Assembly: GCA_945869735.1 (NCBI GenBank)
Contig: CAMBPQ010000014.1
Span: forward strand, 1 to 59,550
From: Planctomicrobium piriforme
GTDB lineage: Bacteria; Planctomycetota; Planctomycetia; Pirellulales; UBA1268
DNA: 59,550 bases
Direction: 5' to 3'
How positions within the stretch are numbered: position 1 is the first letter of the stretch; every line of letters begins with the position of its first letter. Of the stretch, positions 7,746 to 16,346 are shown piece by piece. A program made the translations under genes and the position numbers. The notes beneath the pieces were generated by a model, which had not been told where the DNA came from, searched no databases, and saw only the letters and a program-made list of their open reading frames with translations.

Positions 7746-8554
7746 GGCGTACGGCCCCGGGTGGCCACGGCGCGACCGAGTTCCTCGAGCACATCAATGT
7801 GACCGGCGTAGGTCCGCTGCAGGTTCTCAGGCGTGAGCACTACCGCGGTCGGCCCGGCCGCCACGAGCCGCATGTCGACGAGCGCGACCCGGTCGAACCA
7901 TTCGGCAGCGGTCCGCAGGTCGTGATGCACGACAACCACCAGCCGGCCCTCCGCCTTCAGTTCCGCCAGCACGCGGAAGATCTGCTCCTGCGACCGCATG
8001 TCGACACCCGCCATCGGCTCGTCGAGCAGATAGACGTCGGCCTGCTGGGCAAGGGCCCGCGCGAGAAACACCCGCTGCTGCTGACCTCCGGAGAGCCGGC
8101 CGATCTGGCGGCCCGCAAGATCGGCGAGCCCCACGCGGTCGAGGCTGTCGCGGGCGAGTTGCCGCTCGCGGATGCCAGGACGGCGAAACCAGCCGAGCCG
8201 CCCGTACGTGCCCATCAGCACGACGTCCATGACGTTGACCGGAAAATCCCAGTCGACCGTTTCTCGCTGCGGCACGTAGCCGACCCGAGAACGCACCTCG
8301 CGCAGCGGCCTCCCGAAGAACCGCACCGACCCGCCGACCATCGGCACCAGCCCCAGCGCCGCCTTGAGGAGCGTGCTCTTGCCGGCGCCGTTGGGACCGA
8401 TGATCCCGAACAGGCAGGCCGCGTCGATCTCGAGATCGACGTTCCAAATCACCGGGCGGCGGCCGTAGGCCACCGTCACGTCATGAAACTCAACGAGTGG
8501 CGGGCCGCCTGCGCGAGACCCCTCCTGCCCGCGATCGACACCGGCGTGGCTCAT
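7742..8554 (-). CDS. Metal ABC transporter ATP-binding protein
   Basis: A 270-aa ATPase of the ZnuC/TroB/MntB type. Walker [10 protein letters not shown] lies near residue 53, the Q-loop in VGYVPQRE, the signature LSGGQQQR near 153 and Walker B VYLLDEP just after; the switch histidine is in VVVVHHDL. The Q-loop neighbourhood [10 protein letters not shown] is typical of manganese/zinc importers. It overlaps the binding-protein gene by four bases upstream (ATGA at 8551-8554) and the permease gene downstream, so all subunits come from one transcript reading leftward from about 9.55 kb. Confidence 0.93.
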
Positions 8555-9534
8555 CGTGACGCCACTCCCTTCAACCCGGCGACGATCGCTGCAACGTTGG
8601 CGGCGAGCGTGTCTTCGAGCGTCTCGGCGTCGCTGCCCGGCCCGCCGAGCGAATCCGAATACAGCCGCCCGCCGAGCGCGACCTCATGGCCACGCGCCCG
8701 AGCCCCTTCCTGGATCGCGGCCACGTTGCGATCCGACACGCTCGTCTCCACGAAGACCGCCGGAATGCCGCGGGTCACCACCAGCTCGACGAGACGGTTG
8801 ATGTCGCCGAGCCCCGCCTCACTCTCGGTGCTCGTGCCCTGCACGCCCACCACCTCGATCGCATACGCTCGGCCGAAATAGCGAAAGGCGTCGTGCGCCG
8901 TGACCAGCACTCGGCGGTCCGCGGGAATCGCGCCGATCTCGCCGCGGAGCCGCTCGTCGAGCGCCGCGAGCCGCCCGGCATACTCCCGGGCCCGCGACCG
9001 ATAGCCATCGGCCGCGGTCGGATCGACCTTCGCCAGGGCGTCTGCGACGACCGGCGCGCAAAGCATCCAGAGTTGCGGGTCGAACCAGACGTGAGGATCG
9101 TGGAGACCGCCGCCGACCGCGATCAGCCTGTCGGCGGGCAGATGGTCGGCGACCGCGACAACGGGCTTGTTCCGCCCGAGCCGTTCCAGGATCGCCGAGA
9201 GCCGGCCCTCGAGATGCAGCCCCGACGCCACCACCAGATCGGCCGAGGCTAGCCGGTCGGCATCCCGTGGAGTCGGTTTGTAGGAATGCGGGTCGATGCC
9301 GGGCGCCATCAGGCAACTCACGGTCACCCGATCCCCGCCCACCTGCCGCACGAGATCGGCCACAACCGTGGTCGTCGCCAACACCCGGGGGCCTGCGGCC
9401 TCGTCGAAGCGTCGGGGGGCCGGTGCGTCCCCGGAAAGACCGCAGCCTGCGGTTGGCAGGACTGCCACCACGCACGCGATGGCACGTCGCGCAAACCGAA
9501 ACAGGCGGCCGATTTGTAGGGAATCACACAACAT
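8551..9534 (-). CDS. Metal ABC transporter substrate-binding lipoprotein (ZnuA/TroA family)
   Basis: A 327-aa cluster A-I binding protein, first gene of the importer operon. From the ATG at 9534 it carries a basic n-region, a hydrophobic stretch and a lipobox-like PTAGC (Cys near residue 31), implying a lipid anchor. The mature part has [20 protein letters not shown] with the first metal His, HDPHVWFDP with further ligands, and the late FVETSVSD region. A longer start at 9579 would place 15 residues before the signal and is less likely. The gene is divergent from an acetyltransferase across about 140 bases. I see no clear Fur, Zur or MntR palindrome there. Confidence 0.9.
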   Translation of the reverse strand: MLCDSLQIGRLFRFARRAIACVVAVLPTAGCGLSGDAPAPRRFDEAAGPRVLATTTVVADLVRQVGGDRVTVSCLMAPGIDPHSYKPTPRDADRLASADLVVASGLHLEGRLSAILERLGRNKPVVAVADHLPADRLIAVGGGLHDPHVWFDPQLWMLCAPVVADALAKVDPTAADGYRSRAREYAGRLAALDERLRGEIGAIPADRRVLVTAHDAFRYFGRAYAIEVVGVQGTSTESEAGLGDINRLVELVVTRGIPAVFVETSVSDRNVAAIQEGARARGHEVALGGRLYSDSLGGPGSDAETLEDTLAANVAAIVAGLKGVASR

Positions 9535-9626
9535 TTTGAAGGCCCCGCAATCATATCCGGCGGCGCTGGGCCGCCACAACGCCGCCGCCCTGCCGGCCTC
9601 CGCGAAAAATCTGGTTCACCGGCGCG

Positions 9627-9655
9627 TTGACCGTTTTGCGTGGCACACTTATTGT
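9627..9655 (+). promoter_or_regulatory. Sigma-70-like promoter for the acetyltransferase gene
   Basis: TTGACC at 9627-9632, a 17-base spacer, then TATTGT at 9650-9655: five of six and four of six matches to the -35 and -10 consensus at ideal spacing. Transcription would begin near 9662, only about 14 bases before the first good start codon (9676). It is the best promoter-like match I noticed in the window. Confidence 0.55.
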
Positions 9656-9675
9656 CGGGCTGTGGCCAGGAAAAA

Positions 9676-10293
9676 ATGCCTTCGCACGAAGCTCTTCGGC
9701 CTGCCGACTCCGCCGAGCAATCGATCATGGATTCGACCTATTTTAAGCGGTTCCGCATGGAGGTGGACGGCTCAGCGCCCCGGCTGGCGGCGGCCCTGCC
9801 TCCGGGGTATCGGTTTGTGCCCTGGAACGAGGCCGTGCTCGACATCCACGCCCGCACGAAGTTTCGGTCGTTCCGCGACGAGATCGACGCGCTGGTCTTC
9901 CCCTGCCTGGGGAACCTCGAGGGTTGCCGGCGGCTGATGCGGGAGATCCGCAACAAGTCGGGTTTCCTGCCGAATGCCACCTGGCTCGTCGCCCACGGTT
10001 CCACGCCTGAGTCGCTCCAGTGGTGCGGCACGATCCAGGGCGTCTCCGAGCGGGGCGGACTCGGCATGATCCAAAATATCGGCATCGTGCCCGGCCACCG
10101 CGGCCTTAAGTTAGGCACCTGCCTCATCGAGCGGGCACTGGCCGGCTTCCGGATGCACCGCATCGACCGCGTGTCGCTGGAGGTCACGGCCGATAATTCC
10201 CGGGCCGTGCGGCTCTACCAGCGGCTGGGTTTCCGGCGGACGCGAACCGTGTACAAAGTGGTGGACGAAGCCGCCACCGGCGTGGTCGCCTAG
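9676..10293 (+). CDS. GNAT-family N-acetyltransferase
   Basis: A 205-aa acetyltransferase. The acetyl-CoA-binding core is in the C-terminal half: MIQNIGIVPGHRGLKLGTCLI (motif A, about 132-152), then LEVTADNSRAVRLYQRLGF (motif B). The N-terminal half includes a conserved-looking block, FRSFRDEIDALVFPCL. The ATG at 9676 follows CCAGG, a weak ribosome site; an in-frame ATG at 9727 (MDSTYFKRFRMEVDG) also looks like a natural family start and would shorten the protein by 17 residues. Substrate unknown: this family acts on protein N-termini, amines or antibiotics. It is separated by 46 bases from the peptidase pair downstream. Confidence 0.85.
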   Translation: MPSHEALRPADSAEQSIMDSTYFKRFRMEVDGSAPRLAAALPPGYRFVPWNEAVLDIHARTKFRSFRDEIDALVFPCLGNLEGCRRLMREIRNKSGFLPNATWLVAHGSTPESLQWCGTIQGVSERGGLGMIQNIGIVPGHRGLKLGTCLIERALAGFRMHRIDRVSLEVTADNSRAVRLYQRLGFRRTRTVYKVVDEAATGVVA

Positions 10294-10339
10294 CCTGCCG
10301 GTCGGTGCAGACCGGCCAGTTTTCCCCAAGGCGAACAGT

Positions 10340-11587
10340 TTGAAGCAGACGCTCCATTCGGCGACGCTCGACAACGGCATCACCCTCGTCGGTGAACTCC
10401 TGCCCGACCTCGAGTCGGTCGCCATCGCCTTCCACTGCCCGGCCGGTGCGGTACACGACCCGCTGGGGCAGTGCGGCCTGGCCACGCTGGCAGGCGAGAT
10501 GTGCCTCCGTGGCGCGGGAGACCGCGACAGCCGGCGGGTCGTCGAGGATCTCGAGTCGGCGGGCGTGCTCTGGTCGCAGGGTGTGTCGACAACGCACATG
10601 AGCTTCTCGGGTGCCATGGTCGCGCGGCACTTGCCCGAGGTCCTTCCGATCTACACCGACGTGCTCCGCCGGCCACGGCTGCCCGACGAAGAGTTTTCCG
10701 GTGCGCAGCAGATGATCCTGCAAAACCTCGCAGGCATCGAGGACGATCCGACGCACCGCACGGTCGCAATGCTACGACGAATCCACTGCCCGGCGCCGTG
10801 GGGCATGCCCACGGAGGGCATCACGGTCGACGTGGAGGGGATCGACGTCGGCCATGTGCGGACGTTCATCGCCCGTCACGTTCAGCCGCGGGGCATGATC
10901 ATCTCGATCGCGGGCCGAATCGACTGGGACGATTTCGTGAGCCGCATCGAGGGGCTGTTTGGCGACTGGATGCCGGGCACCGCCGCTCCAGTTGCCGCGG
11001 GGCCGAGGGGGCCGTTTGTTGCGCATGTCCACCACGACTCCCAGCAGACGCACATCGCGCTAGGCTGGTCGGTGCCGCCGTATTGCGACGACGCCTCCCA
11101 CGAGGCCACGGCCGCGCTCTCGATCCTGGGCGGCGGCATGAGTTCGCGGCTGTTCACGGAGGTCCGTGAGCGCCGCGGCCTCTGCTACAGCGTCTCGGCG
11201 GGATATCAGACCCATCGCGATTTCGCCAACGCCCTCTGCTATTCGGGCACGTCGGCCGAGCGGGCCCAGGAGACGCTCGACGTGATGCTCGCCGAAATCG
11301 AACGCCTGCCCGGCACGATCACCGCAGAGGAGCTCGATCGCGTCAGGGCGCGGGCCAAGAGCGGACTGGTGTTGCAACAGGAATCGAGCGGTGCCCGCGC
11401 CGGTGCGATCGCCAGGCAGTGGTATCACCTCGGCACGATCCGCACGCTCGCCGAAGACCTCGAGCGGTACGACCGGCTCAGCGTGCCGGCGGTCGAGTCG
11501 TGGCTGGCCGCACAGCCCCCCCGTGACCTCTCGGTCGTGTCGCTGGGCCGCGAGCCCCTGGAGGTGTCCCGTGCCATTTCTGCATGA
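10340..11587 (+). CDS. M16-family peptidase-like protein, non-catalytic subunit
   Basis: A 415-aa protein with the two-domain fold of M16B metallopeptidases. It lacks the zinc motif: where the active partner has HFLEH, this one reads GLATLAGEM. The C-terminal part keeps the substrate-grip region RERRGLCYSVSAGY (about 274-288), which in processing peptidases supplies Arg/Tyr residues. The start is TTG at 10340, preceded by AAGG. It overlaps the catalytic subunit gene by 17 bases. By analogy with paired bacterial M16B proteins it should heterodimerise with the next product and help bind extended peptides. Location, cytoplasm or periplasm, is uncertain as there is no signal peptide. Confidence 0.88.
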   Translation: MKQTLHSATLDNGITLVGELLPDLESVAIAFHCPAGAVHDPLGQCGLATLAGEMCLRGAGDRDSRRVVEDLESAGVLWSQGVSTTHMSFSGAMVARHLPEVLPIYTDVLRRPRLPDEEFSGAQQMILQNLAGIEDDPTHRTVAMLRRIHCPAPWGMPTEGITVDVEGIDVGHVRTFIARHVQPRGMIISIAGRIDWDDFVSRIEGLFGDWMPGTAAPVAAGPRGPFVAHVHHDSQQTHIALGWSVPPYCDDASHEATAALSILGGGMSSRLFTEVRERRGLCYSVSAGYQTHRDFANALCYSGTSAERAQETLDVMLAEIERLPGTITAEELDRVRARAKSGLVLQQESSGARAGAIARQWYHLGTIRTLAEDLERYDRLSVPAVESWLAAQPPRDLSVVSLGREPLEVSRAISA

Positions 11588-12812
11588 GCGGCTTCCGAAC
11601 GGGCTCGACGTGGTCGCCGAGACGTCCGGGTCGGCCTTATCGACGAGCATCGGCTTCTTCGTCAAGACGGGCTCGCGGGACGAGTCGAACGAACTCTGGG
11701 GTGCGAGCCACTTCCTCGAACACATGATCTTCAAGGGCACGCCCGAGTTTTCGGGCGACGAAATCAACACCCGCTTCGATCGGATGGGCGCGAGCATCAA
11801 TGCGTTCACCAGCGAGGAAGACACCGTTTATTACGCGACGGTACTCCCCGACCAGCAGCACGAGGCGTTCGACCTGCTCGCGCGGATGATGCGGCCGGCG
11901 CTCCGCGACGCCGATTTCGATACCGAGAAGCTCGTCATCCTGGAGGAGATCCGGATGTACGACGACCAGCCGCCGTTCGGCGCCGACGACCGGTGCCGCG
12001 CCGCCTTTTACGGTAGCCACCCCCTCGCCCGCAGCGTGCTCGGCACCGTCGACTCGATCCAATCGCTCACGGTGGCCGCGATGCGCGACTACCACTGGCG
12101 TCGCTACGCGCCGGGCACGATCGTGCTGGCGGCGAGCGGCGCCGTCGACTTCGCGGCCCTGGTGGAGTCGGCCCGGCGGCTGTGCGGCGAGTGGGCCCCG
12201 GCCCCCGCACCATCGCGACTGGTCCCCGACCCGCCGCGGCAGCCGGCGGTCTCCACGACCGAGCGGATCGTGCGACCGACCGCCGCACTCGACTACGCCG
12301 TCCGCATGGTCGCCGGCCCCGGCGAGCACCACTCCGACCGTCATGCGGCCCGGCTGCTCTCCATCCTGCTCGGCGACGCATCGGGCAGCCGGCTCTACTG
12401 GGCGCTGATCGACACCGGCGAGGCCGAACAGGCGGCGTGCATCCACCAGGACTATCTCGACGCCGGCCTGTTCGTCACGCAACTCTCCTGCGACGCGGCC
12501 GACGTCGACGAACTGCTGACGCGGATCGTCGAGATCTACGGGGCCACGGCGGGCGGCGGCATCGAGCAGGCCGAGTTTGAGCGGGCGCGCAACAAGCTCG
12601 CCAGCCGCGTCGTGCTCTCCGGCGAGAAGCCGCGGCGGCGGCTCTTTGACGTGGGCCTCGAGTGGTCGCATCTGGGCTGTTACCGCTCCGTCGCCGATAA
12701 TCTCCGAATCGTCGAGTCGCTCTCGCTCGACGACATCCGTCGCGTCCTCTCGACCTGGCCCCTCGACGGCCCGGCAGCGAGCGTGATCGCTGGATCGGGC
12801 AGCGGCGGCTGA
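11571..12812 (+). CDS. M16-family zinc metallopeptidase, catalytic subunit
   Basis: A 413-aa product. The start is GTG at 11571, inside the end of the previous gene, with GGAGGT 5 bases upstream; no suitable ATG lies nearby. It carries the inverted zinc motif HFLEH near residue 45, and the downstream Glu ligand is in the EKLVILEEIRMY helix (about 117-128). With the upstream non-catalytic partner it forms the usual two-subunit M16B peptidase, which degrades or processes small unfolded peptides. The C-terminal domain contains a KLASRVVLSGEKPRRRLFD stretch. The 17-base overlap implies coupled translation and roughly equal amounts of the two proteins. Confidence 0.92.
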   Translation: MPFLHERLPNGLDVVAETSGSALSTSIGFFVKTGSRDESNELWGASHFLEHMIFKGTPEFSGDEINTRFDRMGASINAFTSEEDTVYYATVLPDQQHEAFDLLARMMRPALRDADFDTEKLVILEEIRMYDDQPPFGADDRCRAAFYGSHPLARSVLGTVDSIQSLTVAAMRDYHWRRYAPGTIVLAASGAVDFAALVESARRLCGEWAPAPAPSRLVPDPPRQPAVSTTERIVRPTAALDYAVRMVAGPGEHHSDRHAARLLSILLGDASGSRLYWALIDTGEAEQAACIHQDYLDAGLFVTQLSCDAADVDELLTRIVEIYGATAGGGIEQAEFERARNKLASRVVLSGEKPRRRLFDVGLEWSHLGCYRSVADNLRIVESLSLDDIRRVLSTWPLDGPAASVIAGSGSGG

Positions 12813-12884
12813 CTCTGCGGGCCCGCGCTTCCTCCCGGCCGCACGACAGGCCATAATCCCGGCTCCCTTCCCCCCGGTGCCGCC

Positions 12885-14381
12885 ATGATCCCGCTGTTCG
12901 CCGACGCCAATCGATGGATGATCGCCCTGCCACCCATCTGGCTGCTCGGCGCCGGTGCTGCGGCCACGCTCCTGGCGTCGCTCGTCGCCTACCAGCTGCT
13001 CCGGGGCGTGTCGCCGCGGCTCGCATCCGAGGCGCGGGCAAGCCTCGGCGACGGGTTTCTCGGGCCGTTCGCCTGGCTGCTGCTCACCTATTCTGCAGTG
13101 GCCCTCGCGTTCACGCCGCTCGTGCCGCTTGACCAGATCTACCGGTCGCTCGCCCGCATGACGGCTGCGAACAATTTCCAACGGAGCATCACGGTGCAGC
13201 CGGGCACCACGGCCGAGGAGATCCCGCTCGACGTCCGGCCGCAGGAGCTTGCCGCATTGCAACTGGAGAGCGACGTCCCGCTCATCATCCGCACGCAGCA
13301 GCCCGTCGAGGGTTTCGCGCTCGTCAAGGACGCGGAGATCCCGCTCTCCCCGGGGAAGCCGTGGTCGTGGACGCGGACCGAGGGCGCCACTAATCCATTC
13401 CTTGGCCAGCGTGCCAAACTTGAGGCCCGTAACGAAGGGGCCACGCCGGCCCGCCTCTCGATCGGCTGGCAACTCACGGCCGAGAACCCACAGTCGGGCG
13501 TGCTGCCTTGGACGTTCGCCGTGCTCTCAAGTCTCGTCGCCTGCTACAGCCTCTTCCGGCTCGGTGCTCAGCGGATCTCAGCCATCGCCTCGGCCACGAC
13601 AAAAGACGCGATCGGCCAACCGGTGTTCGCGGTGGCGATCATCGCAGGCATCGCCCTGCTCTTTACCTTCATCGTGATTCCCTACAACACGTTCGGCGAG
13701 GACGTGAAGATGCTCAAGGACAGCGGCCTGACGCTCATCAAGGTGCTCGCACTCTTGGTCGTCGTCTGGACGGCCAGCGTGACGGTGGCCGATGAGATTG
13801 AGGGCCGCACCGCCCTGACGGTCCTCTCCAAGCCCCTCAGCCGCTGGCAGTTCGTGCTCGGCAAGTTTGCGGGCCTCGCGCTCGTGGCCACGCTCGTCTT
13901 CGTCATCCTCGGGGGAGTCCTGCTCGCGACGACGAGCCTCAAGGTCGTCTACGACGCCCGCGAGGCGGCCAAGACCGACCCGCTGTGGCGGGAATGCGCC
14001 GACGAGATGATCACCGTCGTGCCGGGGCTGGTTCTCTCGCTGCTCGAGACGATCCTGATGGCCGCCATCAGCCTCGCGGTCTCGACACGGCTCGGCATGG
14101 TGCCAAATCTCGTGATCTGCTTCACCGTCTATGCCCTCGGACATCTCGTGCCGCTGATCGTGCAGTCGAGCGTCGGCAAGTTCGCGATCGTGAGGTTCGT
14201 GGGCAAACTCCTGGCCACGCTGCTGCCCGTGCTCGATCATTTCACGATCGAGGCGGCGGTGGTCGGTGGCACACCCGTACCCTGGGTCTACCTCGGCTGG
14301 GCCGCGATCTACGCGGCGCTCTACTCGACGGTCGCCATCCTCGTGGCGCTCGTTCTCTTTCAGGACCGCGATCTGGCCTGA
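12885..14381 (+). CDS. ABC-2-type transporter permease with large periplasmic domain
   Basis: A 498-aa membrane protein. Two helices near the N-terminus (about 15-38 and 60-78) flank a soluble segment of roughly 130 residues (about 85-205), followed by six or more helices from about 210 on. ADEIEGRTALTVLSKPLSRWQFVLGKF (about 304-330) is the diagnostic loop of NosY-like ABC-2 permeases. No ATPase gene is adjacent, so its energising partner must be encoded elsewhere. Export of an envelope component or involvement in protein maturation are both possible. It ends 10 bases from a convergent gene, and no repeat lies between them, unlike most convergent junctions here. Confidence 0.8.
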   Translation: MIPLFADANRWMIALPPIWLLGAGAAATLLASLVAYQLLRGVSPRLASEARASLGDGFLGPFAWLLLTYSAVALAFTPLVPLDQIYRSLARMTAANNFQRSITVQPGTTAEEIPLDVRPQELAALQLESDVPLIIRTQQPVEGFALVKDAEIPLSPGKPWSWTRTEGATNPFLGQRAKLEARNEGATPARLSIGWQLTAENPQSGVLPWTFAVLSSLVACYSLFRLGAQRISAIASATTKDAIGQPVFAVAIIAGIALLFTFIVIPYNTFGEDVKMLKDSGLTLIKVLALLVVVWTASVTVADEIEGRTALTVLSKPLSRWQFVLGKFAGLALVATLVFVILGGVLLATTSLKVVYDAREAAKTDPLWRECADEMITVVPGLVLSLLETILMAAISLAVSTRLGMVPNLVICFTVYALGHLVPLIVQSSVGKFAIVRFVGKLLATLLPVLDHFTIEAAVVGGTPVPWVYLGWAAIYAALYSTVAILVALVLFQDRDLA

Positions 14382-14391
14382 CCCGCGGGCA

Positions 14392-15009
14392 TCAGTGAAC
14401 CAGTCCGGTGCGGGCCATCACGCCCACCATCGAACTGCCGTCCGTCGACGTTCCCGGCAGCGACCACCAGCCGGTCTCCGCCGACCGCATCGCCCGCGCC
14501 TCCGCCTTACCATCGATGAAGAACGTCGCCCCCTTCCGGAGCCGGCGTTCCACCCGAGGGCCAAGCTCCACGCCGACGAGGCCCCACTCCGCGTTGTTGC
14601 CGATGATGGTGCGGAGCTCCACCGACTCGCCGCCGGCGGCGTGCTCGCTCGCGAGGCCGATTCGGCCCGTCCAGCGGGCCGGCCCATCCGCCACCATCTC
14701 CGAGTCAGCCACCAGGCCGGCAGCCACGTCGAAGCGGGCGACGTGGCTACGGAGTTCGGCCGACAGCGGCACGGGCGGGGCATTCCGTCCGACGGGCCCC
14801 GGCATCGCCACAGCGACTTTGGGCATTCCGACCAGCTGTTCACGCTCGGCTTCCGCTTCGAGCCGCCGGAGTTCGGCCGCGATCGATCCGCTCCCCTCGA
14901 AGTTGTCGAGGCCGAAGCCGTCGAACAGCACCGGCTGCTCCGCCCAGGCGGCGGCAGAGAGCACGAGGGCAAGGAGGGCGGTAAGCGAAATCAGGCGGAT
15001 GGAGAGCAT
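14392..15009 (-). CDS. Secreted hypothetical protein, 205 aa
   Basis: From the ATG at 15009 the product begins MLSIRLISLTALLALVLSAA with cleavage plausible after AWA, so it is exported. The mature part starts EQPVLFDGFGLDNFEGS and contains repeated short beta-like stretches. It ends with a segment ETGWWSLPGTSTDGSSMVGV. I recognise no domain. An open frame continues upstream through a repeat, but codon content and the signal peptide support the start at 15009. It is read in the same direction as the lpx block, separated from it by a repeat. Confidence 0.65.
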   Translation of the reverse strand: MLSIRLISLTALLALVLSAAAWAEQPVLFDGFGLDNFEGSGSIAAELRRLEAEAEREQLVGMPKVAVAMPGPVGRNAPPVPLSAELRSHVARFDVAAGLVADSEMVADGPARWTGRIGLASEHAAGGESVELRTIIGNNAEWGLVGVELGPRVERRLRKGATFFIDGKAEARAMRSAETGWWSLPGTSTDGSSMVGVMARTGLVH

Positions 15010-15058
15010 GGATACGTCTCGGAAAACAGCCCACGCAAGCGGCGGCTCCAGCCGCCTA

Positions 15059-15203
15059 AAGCGCATTCGACTTCGGTGGAACGCCGGCTCGGGAGCGGCA
15101 AAAGTCTCGTCGCCGGGGCGAGGATACGCCCAAGGCTCCTCGAGCGTTCGCCGACCCCCTCGCCTCCCGTCTCCTAGGTGCCATCTCGCCGCTCCAGTAA
15201 GGT
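15059..15203 (-). repeat. Element A, copy with one good terminus
   Basis: Starts with GCGCATTCGACTTCGGTGG at 15061, the inverted-repeat end, and then follows the element A sequence in the opposite orientation to the copy at 23566, including GCCGGGGCGAGGATACGCCC. The far terminus has decayed beyond about 15200, where only GCCGCTCCAG remains. It lies between two minus-strand genes, making it one of the few copies not at a convergent junction. A further 70 bases up to 15275 show nothing else. Confidence 0.75.
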
Positions 15204-15275
15204 GGTATCGGCAGCCAGCCGCGCCGTGTCGAGCCTCGACCCTGCGGATCGTGACACCGGGCGCGGATGTGCCGG

Positions 15276-16346
15276 TCAGCCGGTCTTGCGTCGGGGAAAC
15301 ATGGGAACGGTGGGAGTCCGGGGGCCCGCCAGCGAACGGCCGCGGCCGAAGGCGGTGCACTCCAGCGTGTCGATCACGCGGGCCGCGATCTCGACCGCCG
15401 TTGCGCCGGCGGCGGCGGTGACCAGTGGCTGCCGCCGCTCGCGAATCGCCGCCAGAAAGTCGTCGTGCTCGGCAGCGATCGCGTTGGCGTCGGCCACCGT
15501 GACCGTCGCGAGCGGGAGCACGTCGGAGAAGAACCGCTCCTTCATGCCGCCGCGCTGGTCGGCGGGCACGTTCGCGGCGACGAATTCGCCGGATCGGACG
15601 GCGATCGACGGCGTCAGCGACTGCACGGTCTTCGCGGTCAGGTCGACCGTGACAATAGCCTCGGCTGACCAGAGTGAGAGTGTCCGCTGCGCCGTCGGGC
15701 TGATCCGGGAGGCGGAGAGATCGGCGACCAGTCCCGACGAAAACACGAGCCGGGCCCGCGCCGCGTCCTCGAATCCTCCGGTCGCCACGATCCCCTGTGC
15801 CTCGACCCGCTCGAGCCGACCGGGTTCGAGCGACAGGACGAGGTCGATGTCGTGAATCATCAGGTCGTGGATCACACCGACGTCGAGGGAGCGGAAGGTG
15901 AAGGGGGCTGTTCGCACCGCCTCCACGACCGTGGGCGTGCCGATCCGGGCCACGGCGGCCTGCCAGGCGGGATTGAACCGCTCGACATGCCCCACGGCGA
16001 CGGTCCGGCCACAGCGCCGGGCGGCAATCACGATCGCCCGTGCGTCTTCGACGGTGGCAGCGATCGGCTTCTCGACGAGCAGATCGATTCCCGCCTCGAG
16101 CAGCGGCACCGACACGCGGGCGTGCAGGCCCGTGGGAGCGGCGACCACGGCGACCTCGACCTGGCCGACCAGATCGAGCGGCTCGGCGACGGCCCGGCAG
16201 CCGTGCGCGGCGGCGACGCGGTCGCGCGACTCGGCGAGCGGATCGACCACGGCGACCAGTTCCACGTCCTCGCGGGCCGCCAGCAGCCGCGCATGGATCA
16301 CGCCCAGATGCCCACAGCCAATCACCGCCACTTTTGTTCGTCTCAT
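15276..16346 (-). CDS. Gfo/Idh/MocA-family NAD(P)-dependent oxidoreductase, lpxA-linked
   Basis: A 356-aa dehydrogenase. The Rossmann motif VAVIGCGHLGVIHARLL is at residues 6-22, the family signature VEKPIA near 92, and the second-domain histidine in GHVERFNPAW and IHDLMIHDIDLVL. It overlaps lpxA by four bases (ATGA at 16343-16346), so it is coupled to lipid A synthesis. In Acidithiobacillus a dehydrogenase of this kind, GnnA, sits next to lpxA and oxidises the 3-hydroxyl of UDP-GlcNAc before the transaminase GnnB acts. No GnnB-type aminotransferase is present here. The function could be GnnA-like or another UDP-sugar oxidation. Confidence 0.85.
   Translation of the reverse strand: MRRTKVAVIGCGHLGVIHARLLAAREDVELVAVVDPLAESRDRVAAAHGCRAVAEPLDLVGQVEVAVVAAPTGLHARVSVPLLEAGIDLLVEKPIAATVEDARAIVIAARRCGRTVAVGHVERFNPAWQAAVARIGTPTVVEAVRTAPFTFRSLDVGVIHDLMIHDIDLVLSLEPGRLERVEAQGIVATGGFEDAARARLVFSSGLVADLSASRISPTAQRTLSLWSAEAIVTVDLTAKTVQSLTPSIAVRSGEFVAANVPADQRGGMKERFFSDVLPLATVTVADANAIAAEHDDFLAAIRERRQPLVTAAAGATAVEIAARVIDTLECTAFGRGRSLAGPRTPTVPMFPRRKTG

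Noticed and set aside
7505-8881. A 458-codon plus-strand open frame
   Set aside because: It is the complement of the ABC transporter operon, whose three genes have clear motifs; the composition is Arg/Pro-rich shadow sequence.
9535-9626. Search for a Fur/Zur/MntR operator ahead of the metal importer
   Set aside because: No convincing inverted repeat of 7-1-7 or similar layout was found by eye.
11637-13472. A 611-codon open frame on the minus strand
   Set aside because: It is antisense to the M16 peptidase and ABC-2 permease genes, has no family motifs, and arises from high GC content.
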